From NCBI GenBank assembly GCA_000720375.1, contig JOAA01000017.1:142814-206813 (forward strand): a DNA stretch of 64,000 nt. The letters run 5' to 3'. Under the pieces are notes generated by a model, which had not been told where the DNA came from, searched no databases, and saw nothing but the letters and a program-made list of their open reading frames with translations. Position 1 is the first letter of the stretch, and the number at the start of each line of letters is the position of its first letter. Below are positions 43,810 to 53,426 of this stretch, piece by piece. A program made the position numbers and the translations under genes. The stretch is from Rhodococcus rhodnii (GTDB lineage: Bacteria > Actinomycetota > Actinomycetes > Mycobacteriales > Pseudonocardiaceae).

Positions 43810-44417
43810 ACGCCTGTTCAGCGAAGGCGCGGGACGCCAAGGTGGCGCACCACCTGTGGGAGGTCTGGCGAGGAACTGACGTGAGTCACCTTTCCGCAGC
43901 ACTCCCGGCCGGCCGCCTGACCGCCGGCACAGCTCAACGCTCCAAAGAGGACACGGTGGTCCCCTTTGGAGCGCGTGACTTCGGGTCAGGGCTTCACAGT
44001 GGGCGGCGAACCGAACACGATCCCGTTCCCGGCCCGGATCGACGAGATTCGACGCCGACAGTGTCTCGGCGGACTGCTCAACGAGTACCGACCTGCTGCG
44101 TGAAGGTCCAGGCCAGAACCGGTGACCGAGTTTTCGACCAGCACAGGTCCTCGGCGCCGGCTCGGCCGGCTGACGTGGATGCGTTTCAAGGCAGGCGAAG
44201 CGAGTATCGGCATCAACCGTGATTGTACTGATACGTGACTACTTGATCTCTCAACCCTTCTGACACAAGGAGTCGCGAAGGGCTGTCACGGAGACGGGCG
44301 ATGCCCGGCTGGCTTACAGCGAGTAAATAGCGTTTGCAGCAAGTGAGGGTATTGACGGGGCATGGCCGCAGCTCTACCGTGTGCAATCGTTCGCATTCGG
44401 TGGTGCAGGAGGTCGGT
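43810..44417. other. Intergenic region with terminator and transposase scrap
   Basis: No intact gene. It contains the hairpin at 43938-43973 and, at about 43991-44104 on the plus strand, a frame ending LGGLLNEYRPAA followed by a stop, resembling the C-terminus of IS transposases. The remaining 300 bp show no recognised feature. Confidence 0.4.
43938..43973. terminator. Hairpin terminator after the LacI gene
   Basis: Arms CGCTCCAAAGAGGAC and GTCCCCTTTGGAGCG with one mismatch, loop ACGGTG. Confidence 0.7.
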
Positions 44418-45665
44418 ATGGCCAACAGCGAACCCTCGTCCATGACCGCGCGACCGACGACGCCTGTACCCGCGTTCGTCGTCATCGCCGGGTTCACGCT
44501 GCTGGCCGTGTCGTTCATGGTCAACGCGATGGACCGGCAGGTCTTCTACCCGCTGCTACCCGACATCCGCACCACGTATGGCTTCTCGTTGTCGGAAGGC
44601 GGTTTGCTGGCAACCGGCTTCACGCTGGGCATGGCGGGCGCAGGCCTGCCTGCCGGGTATCTGGCCGACCGGGTGTCGCGCAAGACGCTGTTGGTGGTCA
44701 GCATCGTGGTCTACTCGGTCGGCACGCTGCTGACCCCGGCCGCGGCCGGGTTCGCCGACATGGCGGTCTACCGACTGGTGTCGGGATTCGGCGAGGGGAT
44801 GCAGGCGACCGCGCTGTACGCCGCGATCGGCGCGTTCTTCTTCGTCCGCAGGTCACTCGTGCTGGGGATCTTCGGATTCGCGTTCGGCCTCGGCGTGTTC
44901 TTCGGCCCGATCATCGGGACCAGCCTGGCAACTTCGCACGGCACGTGGCACGCGCCGTTCATCACGTTCGGTGCGGTCGGGTTGTTGCTCGCCGTCCTCA
45001 TCGGACTGCTCGTCAGCCGTCGGCTTACCGAGGCCGTTGCCGGTGCGGCGCAACGGGAAACCGTTGACTACGACTACATCCCAGCGTCGCCGTACAACCG
45101 CAACACCAGGCTGCTGGCGGTCGCCACGGCCGCAGGCGGGCTGACGGTCTACGGATTCCTGGGCTTGTATCCGACCTACCTGCGGACCGAACTGCATTTC
45201 ACGCCGGGGCAGACCGCGCTGGCCACCAGCCTGATCGGAGCAGGCGCCGCCACGTCGTTGTTCTCCGGGTGGCTGGCCGACCGGTTCGACCCACGCAAGG
45301 TCCTTCTCGTGACCTATTTGGGGCTCGCTGTGTCCGCGTGGTTCGTGTTCAACGGCGCGGACACACCGGCATGGCACTACGTCACCTCGTTCATCATGGC
45401 CACGTTCGGTCTCGGATCGTTGTTCACCAACTGCAACAGCGCGATCCAACGGTCCGTCCGGCCCGAACAAGTCGGCCGTGCCGCGGGATTGTTCGTGACC
45501 ACCTACTACGTCGCCGCCGCGGTGTCCGGGTATGTCTTCGCCGAACTGGTCGACGCCATGGGGTGGACGCAGGCAGCGTTGTGGCAGTTCACCGTCGTAC
45601 CCCTGGCGGCATTGGTCCCGCTGTGGTTCGTCCGATCCGCCAAGATCATCAGGAGTGTCTCATGA
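44418..45665 (+). CDS. MFS transporter coupled to an amidohydrolase
   Basis: The 415-residue, 12-helix MFS protein begins FVVIAGFTLLAVSFMVNAMD and has the loop GYLADRVSRKTLLV. GGAGG precedes ATG 44418. Its stop overlaps the start of the amidohydrolase gene (ATGA), so it probably imports that enzyme's substrate, possibly a heterocyclic or amide compound. Confidence 0.88.
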   Translation: MANSEPSSMTARPTTPVPAFVVIAGFTLLAVSFMVNAMDRQVFYPLLPDIRTTYGFSLSEGGLLATGFTLGMAGAGLPAGYLADRVSRKTLLVVSIVVYSVGTLLTPAAAGFADMAVYRLVSGFGEGMQATALYAAIGAFFFVRRSLVLGIFGFAFGLGVFFGPIIGTSLATSHGTWHAPFITFGAVGLLLAVLIGLLVSRRLTEAVAGAAQRETVDYDYIPASPYNRNTRLLAVATAAGGLTVYGFLGLYPTYLRTELHFTPGQTALATSLIGAGAATSLFSGWLADRFDPRKVLLVTYLGLAVSAWFVFNGADTPAWHYVTSFIMATFGLGSLFTNCNSAIQRSVRPEQVGRAAGLFVTTYYVAAAVSGYVFAELVDAMGWTQAALWQFTVVPLAALVPLWFVRSAKIIRSVS

Positions 45666-47008
45666 GGACGTTGTTCACCGGTGGTGCCGTCTTCGCCGAG
45701 GGCAAGCTGCGCACCGACGTGGACGTCCTGGTCGACGGCAGCACGATCGCCTCGATCGGGCCCGTCGGCGAGCAAGCGGCCGACCGGACGGTCGACACGA
45801 CCGGTTGTCTCGTGCTGCCCGGCCTGATCAACACCCACCAGCACGACTGGTACATCTACGGCCGCGGCCTCGGCGGCGGGATGCTGCTCGAGCAGTGGAT
45901 CTCCGACTGCCTGTTCCCGATGAAGTCACGCCTGACCGTGGACGACCTGCGACTGGCCAGCGAAGTCGCCGCACTCGACATGGTGCGAGGCGGCACGACG
46001 ACCTCGGTCAACCACCAGGTCAACGAGACGACGCTGGCCGAGGAGGAAGCGATCCTGCAACCCGTCGCAGAGACGGGGATCCGGCAGTACTTCGGCAAAG
46101 TCATCCGGCCACACGACGCCGCCGACGGCTACGCCTCGGCGCAGGAGTCCTTCGCCAAGTGGGACGGTTACGCCGACGGACGCGTCCGGGTCGGGTTCGT
46201 GCTCGAAGCGACCGCGCACTGGGTCCACATGGGAACGTGCTCCGAGGAAATGGTGATCGGCGGCCACGAACTGGCAGTCGCCAAGGACACGTTCGTCTCG
46301 TCGCACATCGCGGGCGGCACCATGTCCCGTACCACCGGCTACCTCAAGTTCGTCCTGGAGACCGGCCGCACCGATCTGCAGTTCCTGCACCGCCTCGGAG
46401 TGCTCGACGACCGCTGGATCCTCGCGCACACCATCCATCCACGTGACAACGACCTCGACCTCATCGCCGCATCGGGAAGCACGGTCGCCCACACACCGAG
46501 TTCCGAGGCCGCGCGCGGCGGCGGCATCACACCGGTCGCCCGCATGCTGTCCAACGGTGTCCACGTCGCCGTAGGCACCGACGGCCCCATGGTGGACCTC
46601 AGCAACGACATGGTCGAACAACTGAAATGGACCCGCCTGCTGCAGAACCAGGTCCACCTCACGCCCTCGTCGATCCCGCTCGACAAGATCGTCTCGATGG
46701 GAACATCAGCGGGCGCCCGTGCCGTCCGCGCCGAGAACCACATCGGCACCCTCGCACCCGGAATGGCCGCGGACATCGCGGTCTTCGACCTACAGGCACT
46801 GCATTCCGCGCCCGTGCACGATGTGCTCAGCACCTTCGTGAACGCCTCCCGCGGCAGGGACGCCAAACACGTCATGGTGGACGGCGAACTCCTCGTCCAG
46901 AACGGCAAGTTCACTCGAGTGAACGACCTGTACGTCACCTCGCTGCTGAAGCAGGCGGGCGATCGAGGCCGGGCGCTGGCGCGTCGAGCGGGCCTGCTGC
47001 CCGAGTGA
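45662..47008 (+). CDS. Amidohydrolase (TRZ/ATZ/guanine-deaminase-like)
   Basis: The 448-residue metal-dependent hydrolase has the NTHQHDW metal motif after the beta-sandwich (GCLVLPGLI), a later His in LAHTIHPRD, and Asp in VAVGTDGPMVDLSNDM, the layout of the TRZ/ATZ/chlorohydrolase group. The usual NTHTH reads NTHQH. It hydrolyses C-N or C-Cl bonds of ring compounds; substrate unknown. Translationally coupled to the MFS gene. Confidence 0.9.
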   Translation: MRTLFTGGAVFAEGKLRTDVDVLVDGSTIASIGPVGEQAADRTVDTTGCLVLPGLINTHQHDWYIYGRGLGGGMLLEQWISDCLFPMKSRLTVDDLRLASEVAALDMVRGGTTTSVNHQVNETTLAEEEAILQPVAETGIRQYFGKVIRPHDAADGYASAQESFAKWDGYADGRVRVGFVLEATAHWVHMGTCSEEMVIGGHELAVAKDTFVSSHIAGGTMSRTTGYLKFVLETGRTDLQFLHRLGVLDDRWILAHTIHPRDNDLDLIAASGSTVAHTPSSEAARGGGITPVARMLSNGVHVAVGTDGPMVDLSNDMVEQLKWTRLLQNQVHLTPSSIPLDKIVSMGTSAGARAVRAENHIGTLAPGMAADIAVFDLQALHSAPVHDVLSTFVNASRGRDAKHVMVDGELLVQNGKFTRVNDLYVTSLLKQAGDRGRALARRAGLLPE

Positions 47009-47052
47009 ACAGGCGCGGCGGAGCCCTACGCATGTGGAGGCATCACGATTGT

Positions 47053-47068
47053 AACCATCCGGTTGGTT
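47053..47068. promoter_or_regulatory. TetR operator a
   Basis: AACCATCCGGTTGGTT, upstream of the TetR gene at 47085, sharing a consensus AACCAWCYRGWTGGTT with two sites near 47.8 kb. Confidence 0.65.
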
Positions 47069-47084
47069 TTGTTAGTGTGGACGT

Positions 47085-47678
47085 GTGCCGTATGACTCCG
47101 CAGCCACTCGTGCCCGTCTGCTGGACGCGGCCTACTACGAGTTCTCCAAGTGGGGACTGGCCGGTGCTCGGGTGGACCGGATAGCGGCCGCGGCGTCGGC
47201 CAATAAGCAGGCCATCTACGCCTACTTCGGTTCCAAGGAGAACCTGTTCGACGCGGTGCTCGGCGATCGCCTCAAGGTGCTCGCCGACACGGTGCCGTAC
47301 ACGCCCAGCGACCTCCCGGGCTATGCGGGCGCGCTGTTCGACGCCCTGAACGACACCCCCGATCTGCTGCGCCTCACCCGCTGGCGCGGGCTGGAGCGTG
47401 ACGACGCCACGCCGGGTGAGATCGAATCGCATCTGGAGAAGGCGGTCGCGTTGCGCACGGCGTTGAACCTGCCCGACGACCGCACCGCGATCGACATCCT
47501 TGAGATCGTGGTGGCGATCAGCACGGCCTGGAGCACCATGGCACCCGGTCTGCGGGCAGCCGGCAGCGAGGACCCGGAACAGCGGAAGGCCGCACACCGG
47601 GCGATGGTGGTCGCGGCCGTCGAGGCGATCTGCCAGTCGGTAGCTGGCAACGGGGTATCGATCAGCCCCGTGCGGTAG
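47085..47678 (+). CDS. TetR family regulator
   Basis: The 197-residue protein has HTH RARLLDAAYYEFSKWGLAGA, RIAAAASANKQAIYAYFG and the TetR_C_24-like C-domain. GTG 47085 lies 17 bp after operator a, suggesting a very short leader. Two more copies of the operator lie before the SDR/AKR operon, marking those genes as targets. Confidence 0.88.
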   Translation: MPYDSAATRARLLDAAYYEFSKWGLAGARVDRIAAAASANKQAIYAYFGSKENLFDAVLGDRLKVLADTVPYTPSDLPGYAGALFDALNDTPDLLRLTRWRGLERDDATPGEIESHLEKAVALRTALNLPDDRTAIDILEIVVAISTAWSTMAPGLRAAGSEDPEQRKAAHRAMVVAAVEAICQSVAGNGVSISPVR

Positions 47679-47793
47679 TCCCGCTCGCACTGGACCGTGA
47701 CGTCGCGCGCCCAGCCGAACCCTGTCACCAGTCACCAATCCAAGTGTCGAGTTCCATCCCGATCACTGTGACGGTCACCACGCCGCACATCTA

Positions 47794-47809
47794 AACCAAC
47801 TAGATGGTT
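47794..47809. promoter_or_regulatory. TetR operator b
   Basis: AACCAACTAGATGGTT, the best palindrome of the three, between the TetR gene and the SDR gene. Confidence 0.65.
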
Positions 47810-47843
47810 GCTTTTCCGGCCACCCGTCGATACGGTTCAAAAC

Positions 47844-47859
47844 AACCAACCAGTTGGAT
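47844..47859. promoter_or_regulatory. TetR operator c
   Basis: AACCAACCAGTTGGAT, 50 bp from operator b (about five helical turns) and just upstream of the SDR ribosome-binding site. Confidence 0.6.
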
Positions 47860-47875
47860 TCAAAGGAGCGCCGAG

Positions 47876-48715
47876 ATGGCTCAGTGGTTCGTGACGGGAG
47901 CGTCCGCCGGGATCGGCCGTGAGGTGACCGAGCAGCTTCTCGCGGCCGGACACCGCGTGGCGGCGACGGCCCGGGACGCCAGCCGGCTGGAGGACCTGGC
48001 GGAGGCGTACCCGGGGATGGTCTGGACAGCGGACTTGGACGTCACCGACACCGCGGCGGTACGCGCGGTCGTGGCTCGGGCGTTCGAGGAACTCGGCCGA
48101 ATCGACGTGGTGTTCTCGAACGCCGACCGAGGTGCGGTCGGCGCGGCCGAGGAGCTGACCGACGAGGCGATCGCCGAGCAGGTCGCGGTCAACATGACCG
48201 GCCCGATCCAGCTCGTCCGCGCGGTACTGCCGTTCCTGCGAGCGCAGGGCGGCGGCCGGATCATCCAGACCTCCACCATGGGCGCCCAGATCAGCAGTCC
48301 CGGCGCCAGCTTGTACCACGCCTCGAAGTGGGGCGTCGAAGGCTTCCTCGAGTCGATCATCGGTGAGGTCGCGCCGTTCGGCATCGGCATCACGATGGTC
48401 GAGCCGGGCAGCGTGCGCACCGGGTTCGGGGCGGCACTGTCGATCGCGGAGGCCTCGCCCGCGTACAGCGAGACTCCAGCCGGCCAGGTCCGCCAGTACA
48501 TCGAGACCTCGGGCGGGAACCTGACCGGCGCGGCGCCCGGCGATCCGGCCCGCGTCGCCGCCGCGATCATCACGTCCGCGTCGACCAACCCGGCTCCACG
48601 CCGATTGATCCTCGGCAGCGACGCCTACCAGGCCGTGCACGCCGCATTGTCCGGCCGCTTGCGCGAGGTCGAGGACGGCCGCGTTCTCGCCGCCTCCACC
48701 GACTTCCCCGCATGA
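47876..48715 (+). CDS. Short-chain dehydrogenase/reductase
   Basis: The 279-residue SDR has VTGASAGIGREV at the cofactor site, catalytic Ser (TSTMGAQ) and Tyr/Lys in YHASKWGVEGF. The usual NNAG motif reads SNADRG, a substitution at a structurally important Gly. AAGGAG precedes the ATG. Two TetR operators lie directly upstream. Overlaps or abuts the AKR gene. Confidence 0.9.
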   Translation: MAQWFVTGASAGIGREVTEQLLAAGHRVAATARDASRLEDLAEAYPGMVWTADLDVTDTAAVRAVVARAFEELGRIDVVFSNADRGAVGAAEELTDEAIAEQVAVNMTGPIQLVRAVLPFLRAQGGGRIIQTSTMGAQISSPGASLYHASKWGVEGFLESIIGEVAPFGIGITMVEPGSVRTGFGAALSIAEASPAYSETPAGQVRQYIETSGGNLTGAAPGDPARVAAAIITSASTNPAPRRLILGSDAYQAVHAALSGRLREVEDGRVLAASTDFPA

Positions 48716-48744
48716 CCATCCACAACATTTTGGAGCACAAGACA

Positions 48745-49788
48745 ATGAGCCTCACCGACTTCCGCACGCTCGGCCGTACCGGTCTGCGCGTCAGCCCGCT
48801 CGCCCTGGGCACGATGACCTTCGGCGACCCGTCCTGGGGCGCCGACGAGGCAACCTCGATGGAGATCCTCGACCGCTACCTGGACGCCGGTGGCAACTTC
48901 ATCGACACGGCGAACCGCTACATGGACGGCGAATCCGAACGGGTCATCGGGACCTACCTCGGCAAGCACCCAGGGCTGCGTGACCGGCTCGTCATTGCCA
49001 CGAAGTTCGCGCTGACCATGGACCCGCACGACCCGAACAACGGCGGCACGGGGCGCAAGGCGATTCGCCGGCACGTCGAGGAATCACTGAACCGGCTCGG
49101 AACCGACTACCTCGACCTGTACTGGCAGCACAACTGGGACCGGCACACCCCGCTGGAGGAGACGATCTCCACATTGGACGATCTGGTCCGCGAAGGAAAG
49201 GTGCGCTACGTCGGGTTGTCCGACACGCCGGCCTGGGCCGTGGCACGCATGGCCACACTGGCCGAATGGCGCGGCTGGACCCCGATCGCCGCCGTTCAGC
49301 TCGAATACAACCTCCTGGAGCGCACGTCCGAGGGTGAACTCTTCGGCGCCGCACAGGAACTCGGGCTGGGCGTGATGCCGTGGAGCCCGCTGGCCAACGG
49401 TGTACTCACCGGCAAATACACCCGGGACAACCCGAACCCCGCCGGGTCCGGGCGCGGGGCATTCGTCGGACGACACCTCAACGAACGCACCTGGTCGCTC
49501 GTGGACGCACTCGGCCGGATCGCCGCGGCCCACGACACCACGATCGCCGCGGTGGCGCTGGCTTGGGTACGGCAGCAGCCGATGATCACATCCACGATCA
49601 TCGGGGCACGCACACCCGACCAGCTGACCGCGAACCTGGCCTCGCTCGAAGTCACGCTGACGCCGGACGAACTCGCCGAACTGGACGGACTGACCACCCC
49701 GGAGCTGAACTTCCCCGTGCCGTTCCTGCACACCCTTGGCTTCCCGGCACAGCAGGGCGCCACGACGATCAACGGGGTGAGCGCTTAG
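48745..49788 (+). CDS. Aldo/keto reductase
   Basis: The 347-residue AKR has FRTLGRTGLRVSPLALGTM, then catalytic Asp/Tyr in FIDTANRYMDGESE, Lys in IATKFAL and His in WQHNWDRHTP. ATG 48745 has GGAG 9 bp upstream; an in-frame ATG at 48712 overlaps the SDR stop (ATGA) and is an alternative. It reduces small aldehydes or sugars with NADPH; probably co-regulated with the SDR by TetR. Confidence 0.9.
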   Translation: MSLTDFRTLGRTGLRVSPLALGTMTFGDPSWGADEATSMEILDRYLDAGGNFIDTANRYMDGESERVIGTYLGKHPGLRDRLVIATKFALTMDPHDPNNGGTGRKAIRRHVEESLNRLGTDYLDLYWQHNWDRHTPLEETISTLDDLVREGKVRYVGLSDTPAWAVARMATLAEWRGWTPIAAVQLEYNLLERTSEGELFGAAQELGLGVMPWSPLANGVLTGKYTRDNPNPAGSGRGAFVGRHLNERTWSLVDALGRIAAAHDTTIAAVALAWVRQQPMITSTIIGARTPDQLTANLASLEVTLTPDELAELDGLTTPELNFPVPFLHTLGFPAQQGATTINGVSA

Positions 49789-49795
49789 CCGACGG

Positions 49796-49816
49796 GGCCC
49801 GCGTTCTCCGCGGGCC
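49796..49816. terminator. Hairpin terminator after the AKR gene
   Basis: GGCCCGCG, loop TTCTC, CGCGGGCC, directly after the AKR stop. Confidence 0.6.
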
Positions 49817-50101
49817 TCGCCTGGTCCGAAAGGGCGAGAGAACTCTTCGACGCGGCTGTTTCGGGATGCTCTGGCGAGCGGTACGTGACCTGGCGGCACG
49901 GGAGAAGGCGTTCTTCGCGTGCCGTCCCCGACGAGTTCTACGAACTACCCGTCACGCTCGCGAACAACATCGACGATGTCCGGGACCGGTTCACCAGTCG
50001 TGGCCTTGAACACGCCTACCGCTCCCCGACGGCGTAGGTCAGGTGCGTCACCCTTTTGGCATCCCCGGTTGTCGAACAACAAGTGCTCCTTGTCCGTGGG
50101 G
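49817..50101. other. Short intergenic stretch with a coding scrap
   Basis: On the plus strand near 49920-50038 a frame reads FYELPVTLANNIDDVRDRFT and ends in TAG, with good coding bias but no start. It is probably the tail of a deleted gene; its family was not recognised. Confidence 0.3.
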
Positions 50102-50650
50102 CTAGTCGAACAGAACCGCGGTTCCCTGGATCTCCATCAACGCTTCGGGGAACCAGAGCCCGCTGACCGCGATGACCGCCTGTGCCGGGAAGTTCGGCCC
50201 GACCAACCGTTGCCACACGGCTTGGATCTCGTCGTAGTGCGCCTGGAACTGCGGCAGGTCGGTGACGAAAATCGTCAGGCTGACCAGGTGCTTCGGCTTG
50301 CCTCCTGCCCGTCGCACGACGCTGAGCAAGTAGCGCAGTGCTCGCTCGTATTGGGCCACGACACCGACTTCCCAGCTGCCGTCCGGTTTCTGACCGACTT
50401 GACCGGCAAGCAGCACCGTCCGGCGGGCCTCGACCGCGATGCCGTGGGAGAACCCGAGCGGTGCGGGGACGTCGGCGGGGTTGATCACCTCGTAGGCAGG
50501 CCGGGAGGCTGCGGCCACGCCGGGCATCGCTGTGGTCGCGGCTCCACCGGCCACCGCACCCACGACACCGGCGAGCAGCGGCCGCCGCCCGAGCAGGCCC
50601 GGCTCGGACTTGGCGGCACGCCGGTCCGCGGAAGCGCTTGAGTCGTTCAT
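50102..50650 (-). CDS. RidA/YjgF-family protein with Tat-like signal
   Basis: The 182-residue protein has an N-terminal twin-Arg segment (GRRPLLAGVVGAVAGGAA) and an AMPGVAAA cleavage region, followed by a Rid domain (EVINPADVPAPLGFSHGIAV, VLLAGQVGQKPDGSW, LWFPEALMEIQGTAVLF). Rid proteins normally deaminate reactive enamines in the cytosol; an exported member is unusual. ATG 50650 follows GGAGG. Divergent from a LysR gene that may control it. Confidence 0.85.
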   Translation of the reverse strand: MNDSSASADRRAAKSEPGLLGRRPLLAGVVGAVAGGAATTAMPGVAAASRPAYEVINPADVPAPLGFSHGIAVEARRTVLLAGQVGQKPDGSWEVGVVAQYERALRYLLSVVRRAGGKPKHLVSLTIFVTDLPQFQAHYDEIQAVWQRLVGPNFPAQAVIAVSGLWFPEALMEIQGTAVLFD

Positions 50651-50935
50651 GGTTTTCCTCCGATTAAGTGATGGTGCCTCCAGGCACAAAAGCGACTACT
50701 GGCTGCTTTTGGCGAGTTGTCGTCAATGAGCCCGAAGAAAAGTTCTCGGCCACTGTTCGCGCCGGAGATGGATCGAGGACCCGTGCGCGTCCGCTCCTTC
50801 CTCGATCTGTCTCCACGGCGTCGCCAGTCAGAGAACACACTGGTGGGGGCCTGCCCACAAGGCGGCCGGATCAGTCAACAAGATTTCGCCGCCATTGTGA
50901 AATACTATTCCGATAAGGATTGATATCATGCGAGT

Positions 50936-51910
50936 ATGAGTGAGCTTGACGTTCGTCAACTCAGATACTTCGTGGCGGTCGCGGAGGAGCTGCATTTCGG
51001 ACGGGCGGCCGAACGGTTGTCCATCGCACAACCGCCGCTGTCTCGGACGATCAGCGACATGGAACGTCAAATGGGTGTCTCGTTGCTGGAGCGCACAACT
51101 CGTCAGGTTCGGCTGACCCCGGCCGGGGAGGTTCTGCTGCGGGAAGCCCGGGTCGTGCTGGATTCGATCGCCGCGGCGACACGCCGAACCCAGCGGGCCG
51201 GACAAAGCGAGTCGACGCTGCGGGTGGCGGTGAAGGTCGACTACGACGGGGGACTGCTCCCTCGTGTGCTGGCCGCCTACCAACGCGACGAGAACACCCA
51301 CCCGGTCGAACTGCTGCTCGGTGACCTTGGTGAACAGGTTCAAGCGCTGCGTGACGGCAGGGCGGACGTCGCGTTGGTGCCCGTGCCGTTCGACGATCGC
51401 GGCCTGGACACCCTGCCGGTGCTGACCGAACCCCGGTTTGTCGCGCTGGCAGCGGGTGACGTGTTGGCCGATCGCCCGTCATTGCGCTTGGCGGACCTGG
51501 CCGGGAAAGTCCTCGCCGACGGGACACCCGCCACCCTCGGACCGGTGCCCTCAGAGCCTGCAACCGATGATGGCGCGGCTCCTTGTCGCGACATGACGCA
51601 TTTGCTGAACCTGATCGAGCTGGGTCGTGCCGTTTGGTTCCCACCCGCGTCAGTGGCCGCCCGCAACCGTCGGTCCGGAGTCACGTACGTGCCCGTCGAG
51701 GACCTCGCGCCTGCCGAACTGGTCCTTGCCTGGCCGCGTGGTGCGCAGTCGCCGGCCGTGTCGGCCTTCGTCGGCGCTGTGTTGACTGTGCTCGAGGAAG
51801 ACCCGGACACAGCAACCGATCCAGGACGCGATGCGCTGGCGTTGCTTGCCGGTGTGTCCGATTTGAACGGTCAGGTCAGCGGCCGCCCCAAGGGTGACAC
51901 GGGCCGCTGA
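50936..51910 (+). CDS. LysR family transcriptional regulator
   Basis: The 324-residue protein has the LysR HTH (RQLRYFVAVAEELHFGRAAE, LSIAQPPLSRTI) and a two-lobe effector domain (LRVAVKVDYDGGLLPRVL). The promoter region contains imperfect dyads of the ATTCC...GGAT type near 50907-50921. Divergent from the RidA-like gene, the classical arrangement for LysR control. Confidence 0.88.
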   Translation: MSELDVRQLRYFVAVAEELHFGRAAERLSIAQPPLSRTISDMERQMGVSLLERTTRQVRLTPAGEVLLREARVVLDSIAAATRRTQRAGQSESTLRVAVKVDYDGGLLPRVLAAYQRDENTHPVELLLGDLGEQVQALRDGRADVALVPVPFDDRGLDTLPVLTEPRFVALAAGDVLADRPSLRLADLAGKVLADGTPATLGPVPSEPATDDGAAPCRDMTHLLNLIELGRAVWFPPASVAARNRRSGVTYVPVEDLAPAELVLAWPRGAQSPAVSAFVGAVLTVLEEDPDTATDPGRDALALLAGVSDLNGQVSGRPKGDTGR

Positions 51911-52168
51911 GCCAGCCGGGAACCCGCAATGTCGTCGCACCGGCCGAGGAGCCGATCCCGAATGTCACCAGGAGGCTGTCCCCGGGCGGGAGGTCTCCCT
52001 GCAGACTTCTTCCACATCGACACAGACCGACCCACATGCGTTGGGGGCCAAGCTTTTCCGTCACGGTTACCACCCCGATCGACCATAACAGCCGGATGTC
52101 AGTGGTAGGCCTACTAAGGCTGGGTTCGTTGCGCCGGGCGATCACACCGAGGTCTGTGGACAGGTGGC

Positions 52169-53314
52169 TCAGGACTGCCCCTGAGGATCACCGTTGAAGA
52201 GGTCGATGAATCCGAACGGTGCGCGGTCGCCGAGGCAGAGGTCCAGCATTTCGTGGGCGTCGGCGTAGAAGGGCTCGCTGCGGGCGAACAGCGCCGCTTC
52301 GTAGACGGTCAGTGCCGCTTCGATGTCGTCGGGGTGCGCGGCGATTGCCTTGGCGAGTTCGGCGCCGTCGAACATCGCCAGGTTCGCGCCGTCGCCGGAC
52401 GGCGGCATCAGGTGCGCGGCATCGCCGAGTAGCGTCACCCCGGGCACACGCTCCCATCGGTGTCCGTCCGGGAGTGTGTGGATCATGCGCGCGACCGGAG
52501 CGGTCTCGCCGTCGGTGATCAACGCGGTGAGCTCCGGGGCCCACCCGTCGAACTCGGCCGCGACCCGAGCGGTCGCGGCGGCGGCATCAGTGAAGTCGAT
52601 GTCGGCGATCCACTCGGCGGAGCGGTTCAGCTCGACGTACGTGTGCAGGATGTCCCCCGCTTCGCGGTGCGCGATGATCCCCTTTCCTGGGGCCAGCGCG
52701 TACATCGCGCCAGCACCGACCATCTTGGCCGTCGCGGGGTGCCGCTCCTCGGCGTCGTACAGGTAGGTGTCGATGAACGTCGTGCCGATGTACTCGGGCT
52801 TGGCGTCGGAGAGCAGCGGGCGGATCTTCGACCAGGCGCCGTCGGCACCGACGAGCAGACTGCTGGTCGCGGTCGCACCGTCGGCGAAGGTCAGCTCGTG
52901 CCGGCCGTCGCCGAGGGGCCGGACACCGGTGACCTTGCACCCCCACTGGACCGTCTGGTCGGGCACGGAGTCGAGCAGGATCCGGCGCAGGTCTCCGCGG
53001 AGCACTTCGGGACGCCGCGCCATGCCGTGGTCAGGGGCCTCGAACAGCAGTTTGCCGTGCTGGTCGAGCACACGCGACGCCTCAGCGCCTTCGTGGATGA
53101 TCGCGCGGAATTCGGCGGTGAGGCCGGCGTCGGCGAGCGCGCGCTGCCCGTCGTCCTCGTGGATGTCGAGCTGGCCGCCCTGCGTCCGGAACTTTGCCGA
53201 GGGATCGGCCTCGTAGATCGTTGCGGGGATGCCGTGGACATGCAGGACCCGGGCCAGGGTCAGGCCGCCGAGGCCGGCGCCGACGATGGCGATCGGGTGA
53301 TGGCTGGCGTTCAT
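52169..53314 (-). CDS. FAD monooxygenase (TetX-like)
   Basis: The 381-residue class A flavoprotein monooxygenase has GAGLGGLTLARVL (FAD GxGxxG), DG near LLVGADGAWSKIR, and GD in LLGDAAHLMPPSGDGANLAM. The sequence layout and FRTQGGQLDIHEDDGQRAL resemble TetX-type tetracycline-inactivating and related aromatic hydroxylases; substrate unproven. ATG 53314 is chosen with GAGAAAG upstream. Divergent TetR with a perfect operator suggests drug- or substrate-induced expression. Confidence 0.88.
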   Translation of the reverse strand: MNASHHPIAIVGAGLGGLTLARVLHVHGIPATIYEADPSAKFRTQGGQLDIHEDDGQRALADAGLTAEFRAIIHEGAEASRVLDQHGKLLFEAPDHGMARRPEVLRGDLRRILLDSVPDQTVQWGCKVTGVRPLGDGRHELTFADGATATSSLLVGADGAWSKIRPLLSDAKPEYIGTTFIDTYLYDAEERHPATAKMVGAGAMYALAPGKGIIAHREAGDILHTYVELNRSAEWIADIDFTDAAAATARVAAEFDGWAPELTALITDGETAPVARMIHTLPDGHRWERVPGVTLLGDAAHLMPPSGDGANLAMFDGAELAKAIAAHPDDIEAALTVYEAALFARSEPFYADAHEMLDLCLGDRAPFGFIDLFNGDPQGQS

Positions 53315-53373
53315 GGGCTTTCTCGTTTTCTGTGGGCGGAGCGCCGGGCATCTGCCCGACATCTATATGGATC

Positions 53374-53400
53374 AGCGTTCCATAAGCAGTATGGAACGCT
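53374..53400. promoter_or_regulatory. TetR operator between TetX-like and TetR genes
   Basis: Perfect inverted repeat: AGCGTTCCATA, 5-bp spacer, TATGGAACGCT, with an extra GTTCCA half-site directly after. It lies between the divergent start codons and would control both. Confidence 0.75.
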
Positions 53401-53426
53401 GTTCCAGGGTGTGTCAAAATGAGGCC

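Noticed and set aside
51911..52145. Minus-strand frame after the LysR gene as a real gene
   Set aside because: Weak coding bias, no recognised motif and no ribosome-binding site; probably non-coding.
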